A stretch of 64,000 bases of DNA from G963668435 sp963668435 (GTDB lineage Bacteria; Latescibacterota; Latescibacteria; Latescibacterales; Latescibacteraceae): positions 62,001 to 126,000 of the forward strand of contig CAXXSC010000006.1 of the NCBI GenBank assembly GCA_963668435.2, read 5' to 3'. The notes under the pieces are model-generated. The model ran no database searches, had not been told where the DNA came from, and worked only from the letters and a program-made list of their open reading frames with translations. The position numbers and the translations under genes were made by a program. Of this stretch, positions 53,326 through 61,597 are shown piece by piece (positions within the stretch are counted from its first letter, which is position 1; the number at the start of each line of letters is the position of its first letter).

Positions 53326-53341
53326 TGTGATGTAGATCACA
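53326..53341. promoter_or_regulatory. CRP/FNR-family-type palindromic operator
   Basis: TGTGATGTAGATCACA is a TGTGA-N6-TCACA palindrome, one base from the ideal E. coli CRP core. Its centre lies about 78 bases upstream of the predicted start of the giant operon, a plausible class I activator position. It also abuts the terminator of the upstream chemotaxis operon. No crp-like gene is in the window. Confidence 0.5.
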
Positions 53342-53378
53342 AAAAATAAAAAGCTCCCGTATTTTTTAACGAGAGCTT
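53341..53378 (-). terminator. Intrinsic terminator of the chemotaxis operon
   Basis: On the minus strand AAGCTCTCGT pairs with ACGGGAGCTT (one mismatch) around an eight-base loop, followed by TTTATTTTTT. It is about 170 bases beyond the cheB stop. The rest of 53379-53547 shows no gene, only a weak GAAACCT/AGGTTTC inverted pair. Confidence 0.8.
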
Positions 53379-53547
53379 AATATTTAACCATGTAGGCAGA
53401 ATCGTTCCGGTCTGCGGCAACACCTGTATCTACGGCCGAATTCAGAGAAAAAGAAGAAACCTGCTTTTATTTCAGTCACAGCACATGCAGAAAAGGTTTC
53501 CTGTCAACCCGGAAAACGTTCAGGAGACACGAGCCCCCTGCCGATGA

Positions 53548-54603
53548 TCATTTCTGGCTTGCAAAGGTATTCAGTATTCCGGCGGGAATGTTGTCAAGTG
53601 ACATGACTTTTTCGACAGCGCCGATATCGTAGGCCGCTTTGGGCATACCATACACAACACACGATTTCTCATCCTGGCCTATTGTCCTGGCTCCGGCATT
53701 TTTCATTTCGAGCAATCCATCGGCACCGTCCTTGCCCATTCCGGTAAGGATGACACCGAGAGAGTTGGCGCCCGCATAACGGGCCACTGTCTTGAACAGG
53801 ACATCGACCGCGGGGCGCTGATGATGCACCATCGGACCGGTCTTGACCTGCACATAGTAATTGGCGCCGCTTCTGTTAAGAAGCATGTGATAATTGCCGG
53901 GTGCGATAAGGGCAAGGCCGGGTATCACACGGTCACCGTCCTTTGCCTCACGTACCTCGAATTCGCAGAGCCCATTAAGGCGATCGGCGAAAGCTGTGGT
54001 GAAATTGGGCGGCATGTGCTGGACAATCACGGTTCCGGGAATGTTGCGCGGAAGGGACGTGAGCACATCTTTCAATGCCTCGGTTCCGCCGGTGGAGGCG
54101 CCGATGGCAAGAATCTTGTTAGTTGTTTCTGCAAGGGAGCGGGACACGAGCTTCTTACGTACACCCTGCTGAGCTGAGGCGGGAGCTCCCCCCCTGCGAG
54201 CGTAACGGGAGATATCGACACGAGACGCGGCACGGATTTTCTGGGCAAGCTGTTCGCTCATGTCGCCAACAGTGTATGCCTCACCGGGCTTACCGATGAC
54301 ATCGACCGCGCCTTTTTCCATGGCTTCGACCGACAATGCGCCGCCCGCCTTGGTCAGTGAACTGACAATAATGACCGGCAGCGGGAAATGCTTCATCAGC
54401 TTGCCGAGGAAAGTGATACCGTCCATACGCGGCATTTCGATATCGAGCGTGATAACATCCGGTTTGAGCGCGACAATTTTGTCGCGAGCAACATAGGGAT
54501 CCGGCGCAGTGCCGACAATTTCGATGTCCGAATACTTATCGAGCTCGGTGGAAAATATTTTTCTTACAGTTGCTGAATCGTCAACGACGAGGACCTTGAT
54601 CAT
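53548..54603 (-). CDS. cheB: Chemotaxis protein-glutamate methylesterase/deamidase
   Basis: About 351 aa from ATG 54603 (MIKVLVVDDSA); an ATG two codons earlier (54609) is also possible. The open frame extends further but without homology. The receiver domain (1-120) has the DDS acidic pair and phospho-acceptor Asp in ITLDIEMPRMDG. The C-terminal methylesterase domain has the Ser-His-Asp triad: IGASTGGTEAL, VIVQHMPPNF and LTGMGKDGADG. It removes methyl groups from receptors after phosphorylation by CheA. Its start overlaps the 3' end of the upstream cheD by about 23 bases. It is the last gene of the operon and is followed by a terminator. Confidence 0.95.
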   Translation of the reverse strand: MIKVLVVDDSATVRKIFSTELDKYSDIEIVGTAPDPYVARDKIVALKPDVITLDIEMPRMDGITFLGKLMKHFPLPVIIVSSLTKAGGALSVEAMEKGAVDVIGKPGEAYTVGDMSEQLAQKIRAASRVDISRYARRGGAPASAQQGVRKKLVSRSLAETTNKILAIGASTGGTEALKDVLTSLPRNIPGTVIVQHMPPNFTTAFADRLNGLCEFEVREAKDGDRVIPGLALIAPGNYHMLLNRSGANYYVQVKTGPMVHHQRPAVDVLFKTVARYAGANSLGVILTGMGKDGADGLLEMKNAGARTIGQDEKSCVVYGMPKAAYDIGAVEKVMSLDNIPAGILNTFASQK

Positions 54604-55126
54604 GGGCATTCTCACTCGGATACCAGTCATCAGTTCTGATCTTATCGACCTTGATGACTGCGAGATTATTGTTATCGGTATTAAATATAACCTTGCGGCC
54701 CTTGTTCCCCCCAGTATCCTGCGAGGCAACATGAACACCGCGTTTCTTGAGTATTTTCAAGGCCATTTCGGCATTTTCCTCCCCAAGACTCCGCCCCGGC
54801 AAATCCCCACCACCGATGACCTGTGCCTCGAGATCACCTATCGAGCCGCCTTTTTCCAGCAGCATTTTAATCAAAGTGATCACGGCGACAGTTCCATATA
54901 CCGAACGAGGTTTGTCATCCTCTTTTTTGTTCGGCCGGATAAAATGGCATATGCCTGTTTTGTCAACCGCTTTATTACTGATTATGACCGCAACACAGGA
55001 ACCGAGTATCATGTAAATCAACATGGCCCGCTCCGGCAGGATCAGATAACCCGGCTGAAGCAGGTATTCCTGCTTATCAACCTCATTGATTTCGTTGTCA
55101 GTTTTTTCAAACCAGTCGGATGACAT
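54581..55126 (-). CDS. cheD: Chemoreceptor glutamine deamidase CheD-like (second copy)
   Basis: 181 aa. CheD signatures are present but more divergent than in the copy at 56919: MILGSCVAVIISN with the catalytic Cys, GICHFIRPNKK with the His, and AQVIGGGDL. CheD deamidates Gln in receptor methylation helices. In CheC/CheX-type systems it can also be a partner of a phosphatase. It starts after a 123-base gap behind cheX (55127-55249, no gene seen), so an internal promoter is possible. The 3' end overlaps cheB. Confidence 0.85.
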   Translation of the reverse strand: MSSDWFEKTDNEINEVDKQEYLLQPGYLILPERAMLIYMILGSCVAVIISNKAVDKTGICHFIRPNKKEDDKPRSVYGTVAVITLIKMLLEKGGSIGDLEAQVIGGGDLPGRSLGEENAEMALKILKKRGVHVASQDTGGNKGRKVIFNTDNNNLAVIKVDKIRTDDWYPSENAHDQGPRR

Positions 55127-55249
55127 CTATGGCGCCTCATTATGATCCGTATTCGTTAAACCGCCCCTGTTCCCCATCCTTTTCCGCACCGGGAGGCCAG
55201 TAATTATTGAGCCTGTCCCGGAACTGGCAGCATACTGAAGCTGCGGTAA

Positions 55250-55681
55250 TCAGCCAGCCACCTCGACAACAGCCTTGACAGGGCAGCCTTCATAAGAAAC
55301 GGTGATATTCTCCGACGACGAAAATGCGGCACCCGGAAAAACGCTTTCCTTATCCAGCGAGGGCAGGGTCACATTCCTGTTCTCGTCAGCGTCGAAAGAC
55401 AAAAGGAAACGTCCGCCAATGACATTGGCCGCCTCCTTGAGATTCTTCCGGACCGTTTCGTCGTCCAGCTCGTCCTCCGGATCGAGAAGGTTCTCCGCCA
55501 TACGGACAGCCAGCTCCTTGTCGAACATGAGGCTCACAAGGTAATTCGGCTCTCCCGAAATACCGATATAGACATCGTAATCGGGATTGCCAGGTGCAGT
55601 TTCTTCATCCGGCAGGAAGAAGAACATCTGCTCCATAACGTTAAAAATCGCTTCCTTCAGCTTCTTCGTTAAATCGTTCAT
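55250..55681 (-). CDS. cheX: CheX-like chemotaxis phosphatase
   Basis: About 143 aa. The ATG at 55681 (MNDLTKKLKEAI) is preferred because GGAG lies nine bases upstream; it overlaps the end of cheY by 41 bases. It belongs to the CheC/CheX/FliY fold: the active-site helix reads LKEAANVIGGRFLLSF, with the E-x-x-N pair used to dephosphorylate CheY-P. Only one such helix is evident, as in CheX rather than CheC. Position directly after cheY supports a signal-termination role. The N-terminus lacks other known motifs. Confidence 0.78.
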   Translation of the reverse strand: MNDLTKKLKEAIFNVMEQMFFFLPDEETAPGNPDYDVYIGISGEPNYLVSLMFDKELAVRMAENLLDPEDELDDETVRKNLKEAANVIGGRFLLSFDADENRNVTLPSLDKESVFPGAAFSSSENITVSYEGCPVKAVVEVAG

Positions 55682-56063
55682 CGAACTCGACTCCAAGGGT
55701 TTCACAGACAAGATCACGGATGTCCTCGGGCTTAAACGGTTTCGTGAGAAATCCGTTCGCCCCGGCCGCCATTATCTCGTCGATTTTTTCCTGACGCGCC
55801 TCGGTACTGATAACGATGACCGGGATGCCGGCCAGCGCATCGTCCATACGCATACTTTGTATAAGTTCATAACCATCCATTTCGGGCATATTAATGTCCG
55901 AAACGACAATATCTACCCAGTTGTCATCAAGAACATCCAGGGCTTCTTTGCCGTTCTCGGCTTCGATAACGTCACCGATTTCGACACCAGACATTCTGAT
56001 GACTTTCTTAATTACTTTCCGCATTACCTCGGAGTCATCAACCACAAGGAAATTAAAGGACAT
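55641..56063 (-). CDS. cheY: CheY-type response regulator
   Basis: 140 aa single receiver domain. Acidic pocket VVDDSE (Asp9, Asp10), phospho-acceptor Asp56 in IVVSDINMPEMDG, switch residue in VISTEA, and Lys108 in FLTKPF are all present. A 20-residue acidic C-terminal extension (FDERFNEEAEGSDF) is longer than in E. coli CheY. It would be phosphorylated by CheA and act on the flagellar motor or another output. GGAG precedes the start, four bases after the HDOD stop. Confidence 0.92.
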   Translation of the reverse strand: MSFNFLVVDDSEVMRKVIKKVIRMSGVEIGDVIEAENGKEALDVLDDNWVDIVVSDINMPEMDGYELIQSMRMDDALAGIPVIVISTEARQEKIDEIMAAGANGFLTKPFKPEDIRDLVCETLGVEFDERFNEEAEGSDF

Positions 56064-56067
56064 TGCC

Positions 56068-56922
56068 CTATTCTCCTTTAGTAAATCCGTATTCTGACAG
56101 AGTTCCGGTTATATCGTCGAGCGTTTCCGCCATGATTGTTTCCAGCGTCTTTTTGTGAATATCGTATTTGTCGCATATATCTGAAAATCCCTGATACCTC
56201 AGGCCATCGGCATTGGTGCCGAATCCCATCATCATCGCAAGGCCGTCGGCAGTCCTGACTGTATTTTCAATGGCCGTGCTGTTCTCGTCCATGGGCGAGT
56301 GATGGCGCCTGACCGTGGTGATAATCTCTTCCGGGAATTTCCAGACTTCAAGGACTTTCGCGCCAATCTCGGGATGAGTGATTCCCAGCACCTGCATTTC
56401 GGCATCGAGGAAACTGACTTCCTCGTTTTCCAGGATTTCGCTGATTTTTTTTGTCTTTTCGTTGACAAAAACACTCATCACAAGCTTGCCCACGTCATGA
56501 AGCAGCGCGGCAATATAGGCGTAATCGCTGTTCTCCACGCCGAACATGTCCTTGATCTTGTCGGCTATGGTCGAAACCGCAATGGAATGAGCCCAGAGCT
56601 CACCCTGTTCGACCTCGTAGCCATCTTTCTTCTTCTCGAAATACTTCGCAGTTCCCGAGCGTATGATCATGCGCTTGAGATCGGCGAGCCCGATATAAAC
56701 AATCGCCTCCCTGAGGCTGGTTATCTCCCGCCTGAGACCGAAATAGCTTGAATTGCAGCGCCTGAGCACCGCTGTTGTCAGCGACTGGTCAAGCTTTACC
56801 GTGTCGGCAATCTGCTCGGCGGTAACATCCGGGTCCCCGAACATGCCCATCACCCTGGAAACCACAACCGGAAACGCCGGGAGATCGTCGATTTTCGCCA
56901 ATATTGCGTTCATGTCAATCAT
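56068..56922 (-). CDS. HDOD-domain signalling protein
   Basis: 284 aa. The HDOD domain covers about residues 8-210: LPAFPVVVSRVMGMF, IADTVKLDQSLTTAVLRRCNS, SLREAIVYIGLADLKRMI, then YIAALLHDVGKLVM and ITHPEIGAKVL. Unlike many HDOD proteins it retains the HD-type motif LLHDVGK, so residual phosphohydrolase or ligand binding is possible. HDOD proteins commonly sit in chemotaxis and regulatory operons with poorly known roles. Its ATG overlaps the stop of the upstream cheD (ATGA). Confidence 0.9.
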   Translation of the reverse strand: MIDMNAILAKIDDLPAFPVVVSRVMGMFGDPDVTAEQIADTVKLDQSLTTAVLRRCNSSYFGLRREITSLREAIVYIGLADLKRMIIRSGTAKYFEKKKDGYEVEQGELWAHSIAVSTIADKIKDMFGVENSDYAYIAALLHDVGKLVMSVFVNEKTKKISEILENEEVSFLDAEMQVLGITHPEIGAKVLEVWKFPEEIITTVRRHHSPMDENSTAIENTVRTADGLAMMMGFGTNADGLRYQGFSDICDKYDIHKKTLETIMAETLDDITGTLSEYGFTKGE

Positions 56923-57413
56923 AGGACGATCTCCTGATTTCTACCAATGGTGACAGTGACTTCGCCGGTATCGATCTTCAGCCGGACAGTCCGTGCAACC
57001 GAACCCTCCACATGTTCGCTGTCAATCATGACACCGTTTTTCCAGAAAATTTTCCTGAGCGCCGCTATGTTACGTTTCCCGATATTGAAATATCCGGCAT
57101 CATCGAGAATCTGCGCGCCGCCGGAAACGGTGACCCTCATCCTGCTTTTTTGCGCGCCGAGTTTATAGGCTTCCTTGAAAAGCTGCGGGACACCTGAATC
57201 AATATACTTGAAAGGATTGAAATTTTTACTTTGTTTCTCATCTCTCGATTCCGGCAGCATTGCATGAAGCATGCCGCCAACCCTTGCAACCGGGTCATAC
57301 GCCGTTATACCGAGGCATGAACCCAGTGAGTAGGTCACGATCAGCGAAGTGGGATCATTCGACAGTTTCAGATCCGCTACGCCGACTATGATATTCTTCA
57401 ACGCCATAATCAT
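56919..57413 (-). CDS. cheD: Chemoreceptor glutamine deamidase CheD (first copy)
   Basis: 164 aa with canonical CheD motifs: TYSLGSCLGITAYD (catalytic Cys), VGGMLHAMLPES (His), KSRMRVTVSGGAQIL and NIGKRNIAALR. It deamidates receptor glutamines to methylatable glutamates and may interact with CheX. The start at 57413 overlaps the cheR stop by four bases (ATGA); an ATG two codons later is an alternative. The stop overlaps the HDOD start. This copy is closer to the family consensus than the one at 54581. Confidence 0.93.
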   Translation of the reverse strand: MIMALKNIIVGVADLKLSNDPTSLIVTYSLGSCLGITAYDPVARVGGMLHAMLPESRDEKQSKNFNPFKYIDSGVPQLFKEAYKLGAQKSRMRVTVSGGAQILDDAGYFNIGKRNIAALRKIFWKNGVMIDSEHVEGSVARTVRLKIDTGEVTVTIGRNQEIVL

Positions 57414-58243
57414 TGTTTCCTGTATATAGTCGGCTGAACGTACGTGAAATCATGACGGAAGGAATTCATGCTTTCAGAATGTCCTATAATAAGATAGCCA
57501 CCTGGCTTGAGTGCCTCATGATATTTTTTAGTAATAGACTGCCGTGTTTCCGTATCGAAATAGATCATCACGTTACGGCAGAAAATAACATCGAATTCCG
57601 AGCTGAGATTGAACGGCTCTATCAGGTTCAGACGGCGGAAATTCACCAGATCGGTAACATCCTTTTTGACCCTGACCATGCCCTCGAAACTTTTCTTCCC
57701 CTTGAGAAAATATTTCTTAACCAGTGAGCGTTCGAGATTGGCAACCGCTTTATCCGGATAAATAGCGTTTATCGCTCGCTGGAGAACCTTGGTGGAAAGG
57801 TCTGTCGCCAGTATTTCATGACGTCCCCTCATCGGTCTCGGAAAATGCTCGAGAAGGGTAATGGCCAGTGTATAGGGCTCCTCGCCACTGGAGCAGCCTG
57901 CGCTCCATACTTTCAATCCCCCGGAGGTATTGAAATCATCCTGATGGGCGACAAGAAAATCGAAATGCGGCTTTTCCCGAAAGAAATGCGTGACATTAGT
58001 AGAAATAGCATCGAGTAGCATTACTATCTCGTCGCCGCTAGGGTCATCTGCCAACACACGAATGTAATCTTCGAAACTGGCGATCCTGCGTTTCCTAAGG
58101 ATTTTGCTCAGGCGGGCATGCACCAGTTCTTTCTTGTTGTCACCCAGCGCAATACCACCGTAATCATATACGAGCTGGGAAATTTTTGTATACTGCTTGT
58201 CCGAAAGAACATACTGTTGTACTGACGAACCGGATGGACTCAT
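57410..58243 (-). CDS. cheR: Chemotaxis protein methyltransferase
   Basis: About 277 aa from ATG 58243, chosen because AGGGG lies seven bases upstream; the longer frame adds eleven residues without homology. The N-terminal helical domain (LVYDYGGIAL, VHARLSKILRKRRI) precedes the SAM-dependent methyltransferase fold: STNVTHFFREKPHF, KVWSAGCSSGEEPYTLA, EILATDLSTKVL, FDVIFCRNVMIYFD and LIIGHSESM. It methylates receptor glutamates. A 78-base gap separates it from cheW. Confidence 0.95.
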   Translation of the reverse strand: MSPSGSSVQQYVLSDKQYTKISQLVYDYGGIALGDNKKELVHARLSKILRKRRIASFEDYIRVLADDPSGDEIVMLLDAISTNVTHFFREKPHFDFLVAHQDDFNTSGGLKVWSAGCSSGEEPYTLAITLLEHFPRPMRGRHEILATDLSTKVLQRAINAIYPDKAVANLERSLVKKYFLKGKKSFEGMVRVKKDVTDLVNFRRLNLIEPFNLSSEFDVIFCRNVMIYFDTETRQSITKKYHEALKPGGYLIIGHSESMNSFRHDFTYVQPTIYRKQ

Positions 58244-58321
58244 ACGAATGCCCCTGCTTAAGCAAAAAACCATCATCGTTACAGGCAGATAAGTCTGAAC
58301 CTGCCACGGAACACTATGTTG

Positions 58322-58834
58322 TTACTGGATAGCCCCGGAAAGCGCTTTCATCTCTTCATCGGACAGAACCTTGTTGATATCGAGAAGGGTTCTGACAGAG
58401 TCTTTCATCTTCGCCATGGCAAGAATGAACTCGGTGTCAAGCGCGACACCGAATTTCGGTGTGGGTTCAAGCTCGTCCGAGGTAACATTCATCACTTCGG
58501 AGACCTCGTCGACGATAATTCCCATCTGATGTGTGCCGCCCTCGATGGAAATCTCGACCACAATGATACAGGTTTTGTCGGTGTATTCGGTTTCCGGCAG
58601 TCCGAACTTCAGTCTGAGATCAACAACGGGAATGACTTTACCGCGAAGATTGATCACGCCTTTCACGAACTCGGGCGTCCGGGGAAGTTTCGTGATATCC
58701 ATGAGGCCGATAATCTCGCGGACTTTCATGATCTCGAGACCGTACTCCTCCTCCGCCAGCATGAACGTCAGGTATTTGCCCTGATACTGGCCCAGTGAGG
58801 TTGCCTTCTCGTTCGAATTAGCCTGGTTTTCCAT
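58322..58834 (-). CDS. cheW: Chemotaxis coupling protein
   Basis: 170 aa CheW fold: KYLTFMLAEEEYGLEIMKVREII, TKLPRTPEFVKGVINLRGKVIPVVDLR, IVVEISIEGGTHQMGIIVDEVSEVM. It links receptors to CheA in the signalling array. It begins two bases after the cheA stop, with its GGAG ribosome-binding site inside the cheA 3' end, so expression is coupled. Confidence 0.96.
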   Translation of the reverse strand: MENQANSNEKATSLGQYQGKYLTFMLAEEEYGLEIMKVREIIGLMDITKLPRTPEFVKGVINLRGKVIPVVDLRLKFGLPETEYTDKTCIIVVEISIEGGTHQMGIIVDEVSEVMNVTSDELEPTPKFGVALDTEFILAMAKMKDSVRTLLDINKVLSDEEMKALSGAIQ

Positions 58835-58836
58835 GC

Positions 58837-61146
58837 TTATACTCCTTCCACAAGTATGTTTTCGCCATTGAGGCGAGTATCAAAAATAGTCCGTATATCC
58901 AGAATAAGTCCGACACGGCCGTCACCGAGAATAGCACCACCGGCAACACCGTTCTTTGTCGTAAACCGCTCATCGAGGCTCTTGATAACCACTTCCTGCT
59001 TGCCGATGACCTCATCGACCTGCAGCGCGATTTCACGGCCCGCATCCTCAACAATCACCATCACACCATCCCAGGAAGATTCACTCTTGCTGTCAATATT
59101 GAGGAAATTATACAGCTTGACTACCGGCAGGAGCCTTCCCCGGACAGACAGGGTCTCTCCCTTGCCGATGACAGAAGTGATATCCTCTTTCTTTGCGTGG
59201 ACTAACTGGCGGACTGAAAGGGTGGGAAGAATGTAACGTTCGGTACCGACCATGACCAACATACCGTCGATAATAGCAGTTGTCAGTGGAAGTTTGATCG
59301 TGAATGTCGTGCCCTTGCCGGGATTGGAGTTGGTATCGACGGTGCCATGCAGTTTTTCGATGGCTTTTCTCACGACATCCATACCAACACCGCGTCCGGA
59401 AACATCCGTGATCTTTTTCGCTGTCGAAAATCCGGCAGCGAAAATAAAATTGTCAATAGTCTTGTTATCGGGAGGCTCGGCTTCAGTCCAGACACCCTTG
59501 TCACGGGCGATCTGAAGGATGCGCTCACGGTCAAGGCCCTCACCGTCATCGGCGATAGTGATAACGATCTTGCCGCCGGCATGTTCGGCCTTGAGGGTAA
59601 TCGTGCCATCACCTGGCTTGCCTTTTTCCTTGCGCTTGTCGGGAGTCTGAATACCGTGGTCGCAGGAGTTACGGATCATGTGCACCAGCGGATCATAGAG
59701 CTCCTCGACCATGTTGCGGTCGATTTCCGCTGATTCGCCCTGGAGAACGAGATTTATCTGCTTGCCCGCTTTTCTTGAAAGGTCGCGGACAATCCTGTTC
59801 ATCTTCTGGAATGTCTGGCCGATGGGTACCAGGCGCATTGACATGGAGATGTTCTGCAGGGTTGTCGTCACCCTGGTCAGTTGTGAAATATCCCGGATGA
59901 AACGCTGGCTGGTAATATCTTCGACATCGGGATTGTGGGTCACCATGCTCTGGGCAATCACCAGCTCACCAACCATATTGAGAAGCTGGTCCATTTTATG
60001 GGTATCGACCTTGATATATTTCTCAATCTTGATTTTAACAGATTCCGTCTGTTTCCTGATAGCATCACGGACATCACGGGGCGTGACCTTGTGCTCGTCG
60101 ATAAGCATTTCACCAACCGGTTTCTTGGCCTCGGCGGTCTGCTGTTTAACCAGCACATCAGACAGGTCTTCTTCTTTTATCTTGCCGTCTTTAACAAGGA
60201 TCTCGCCAATGGGAGCTGATTTTTCCGCTACCGGCTCATCGGCTGCAGTCACCCGCGAGGAGTTCATCACCATGTCGATTTTCTGTTCGAGCGTTGCGGC
60301 ATTGGCACTGAAAGTGACCGTGTCGCTGCCGGCATTCAATGCCGCCTCGAGCGTATCTGTCATGCTCTTGAGCACATCGACACCATCGAAAATCAAATCG
60401 GAAAGCTCGGGTGTAAGAAGGATTTTGCCGTCGCGGGCCTCGTCCAGAACATTTTCGAGCTGATGGGAAAGATGATTGATCTTTTTAAGGTTGAGGAATC
60501 CGGCCACACCCTTGATGGTATGGAAAGGCCGGAAAATTGAATTGATGATCTCTTTATCGTCGGGGCTCCGCTCCCATTCGACCATGTTCAGCTCGATCGA
60601 GTCGAGATGCTCCCGTGCCTCGGATATGAAATCTGCGACAAGTTCCATATCGTCGAGGGGCTCGGGCTCATTGGAATCGAGGGGTGACGGCGCAGGTGCG
60701 GCAACCGCTTCTGGTTCAGGCTCAGGCTCAGGTTCGGGTGCTGGAGCAGGCTCGGGTTCGGGTTTGGAAGAAGTGTCTTCCGCTTCCGGGGAATCACCGT
60801 TCTCATCGTCATCGAATGGAATGTCGACATCGTCGTCGCTATCGGAAGGCTCAGCTTTGCTTACCTCCCCGGCATCGGCACTATCAACACCAAGCTCGGG
60901 ATTTCGAAGCACGTTCTGAATATCCTCGACCGCCTCTACGATCTGCTCGACTGTTACATCACTGCCTTCGAGATCTTTCATGATCATGGATTCGAGAAGG
61001 CTTTTGAGGTTCTGCTTTTCTTTCTCGACCGAGGGGTGGTCAATATCCTCCAGAATGGCAAGCATCTTACCACAGGAAGCTATTTTTCCCGGCTCGAGAA
61101 ACACTGCCTCTTCCGACAGCTTGTTCATGAGTTCCGTGAGTGACAT
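58837..61146 (-). CDS. cheA: Chemotaxis histidine kinase
   Basis: 769 aa. Residues 1-90 form a small helical region of unknown type. An acidic Pro/Glu/Ala linker follows (about 115-160). The P1 Hpt domain is at about 165-270 with phospho-acceptor His209 in FHTIKGVAGF. In place of a usual P2 domain, about 309-370 holds two tandem MshEN/T2SSE_N-like motifs: IGEILVKDGKIKEEDL and VGEMLIDEHKVTPRDV. P3 dimerisation, P4 ATPase (HMIRNSCDHGI, ADDGEGLD, GRGVGMDVV) and the P5 CheW-like domain (LPTLSVRQLVHAKKEDI) complete it. It phosphorylates CheY and CheB. The P2 replacement might bind a nucleotide such as c-di-GMP (inference). Confidence 0.95.
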   Translation of the reverse strand: MSLTELMNKLSEEAVFLEPGKIASCGKMLAILEDIDHPSVEKEKQNLKSLLESMIMKDLEGSDVTVEQIVEAVEDIQNVLRNPELGVDSADAGEVSKAEPSDSDDDVDIPFDDDENGDSPEAEDTSSKPEPEPAPAPEPEPEPEPEAVAAPAPSPLDSNEPEPLDDMELVADFISEAREHLDSIELNMVEWERSPDDKEIINSIFRPFHTIKGVAGFLNLKKINHLSHQLENVLDEARDGKILLTPELSDLIFDGVDVLKSMTDTLEAALNAGSDTVTFSANAATLEQKIDMVMNSSRVTAADEPVAEKSAPIGEILVKDGKIKEEDLSDVLVKQQTAEAKKPVGEMLIDEHKVTPRDVRDAIRKQTESVKIKIEKYIKVDTHKMDQLLNMVGELVIAQSMVTHNPDVEDITSQRFIRDISQLTRVTTTLQNISMSMRLVPIGQTFQKMNRIVRDLSRKAGKQINLVLQGESAEIDRNMVEELYDPLVHMIRNSCDHGIQTPDKRKEKGKPGDGTITLKAEHAGGKIVITIADDGEGLDRERILQIARDKGVWTEAEPPDNKTIDNFIFAAGFSTAKKITDVSGRGVGMDVVRKAIEKLHGTVDTNSNPGKGTTFTIKLPLTTAIIDGMLVMVGTERYILPTLSVRQLVHAKKEDITSVIGKGETLSVRGRLLPVVKLYNFLNIDSKSESSWDGVMVIVEDAGREIALQVDEVIGKQEVVIKSLDERFTTKNGVAGGAILGDGRVGLILDIRTIFDTRLNGENILVEGV

Positions 61147-61207
61147 ACTATCTATTCCCCTTCCGGCACCTAAAAAGGATTATATATTTTTCCAATCCGT
61201 ATGCAGG

Positions 61208-61597
61208 TCAGGCGGAACCTTCCGCCTTACCCGACAGCATCGCATAGTCATTTTCGATAGAATCAAGCAGTGAAAGAAACGCACCGACATCAAGCGGTTT
61301 GAAAAATACGGCTCGTACGCTTTCCTTAACAGCATCCAAATCGGGTATTGACCCGACATGGCCTGTAACCAGGACTACCGGCACATGTGAATTACGGCTT
61401 CTAATTGCCCCGAGCAACTCCAAACCGTTCATTTTCGGCATCGCATAATCTGTTATGACAACATCATATTTGTTGGCTTTAAAAAGCTCAAACGCATCGA
61501 GACCGTTATTGGCGATGCGGAGGCTGTTGTTGTCTTTCAGCAGATTCGTGAGCGCCGTTATGCTTGATATATCGTCATCTACAAGTAATATTTTCAC
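61208..61597 (-). CDS. Single-domain response regulator, first gene of the chemotaxis operon
   Basis: 129 aa receiver: LLVDDD acidic pocket, phospho-acceptor Asp50 in VVITDYAMPKMNG, Thr in VLVTGHVGS and Lys in FFKPLD. It has no output domain. A second CheY-like protein beside the one at 55641 could act as a phosphate sink or a CheA partner. It ends 61 bases before cheA and is the promoter-proximal gene of the operon. Confidence 0.9.
   Translation of the reverse strand: MKILLVDDDISSITALTNLLKDNNSLRIANNGLDAFELFKANKYDVVITDYAMPKMNGLELLGAIRSRNSHVPVVLVTGHVGSIPDLDAVKESVRAVFFKPLDVGAFLSLLDSIENDYAMLSGKAEGSA

Noticed and set aside
60690..60790. Repetitive GGTTCAGG/GGCTCAGG tract that could be a microsatellite
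   Set aside because: It encodes the Pro/Glu/Ala-rich linker of CheA in frame, a common feature of multi-domain kinases.
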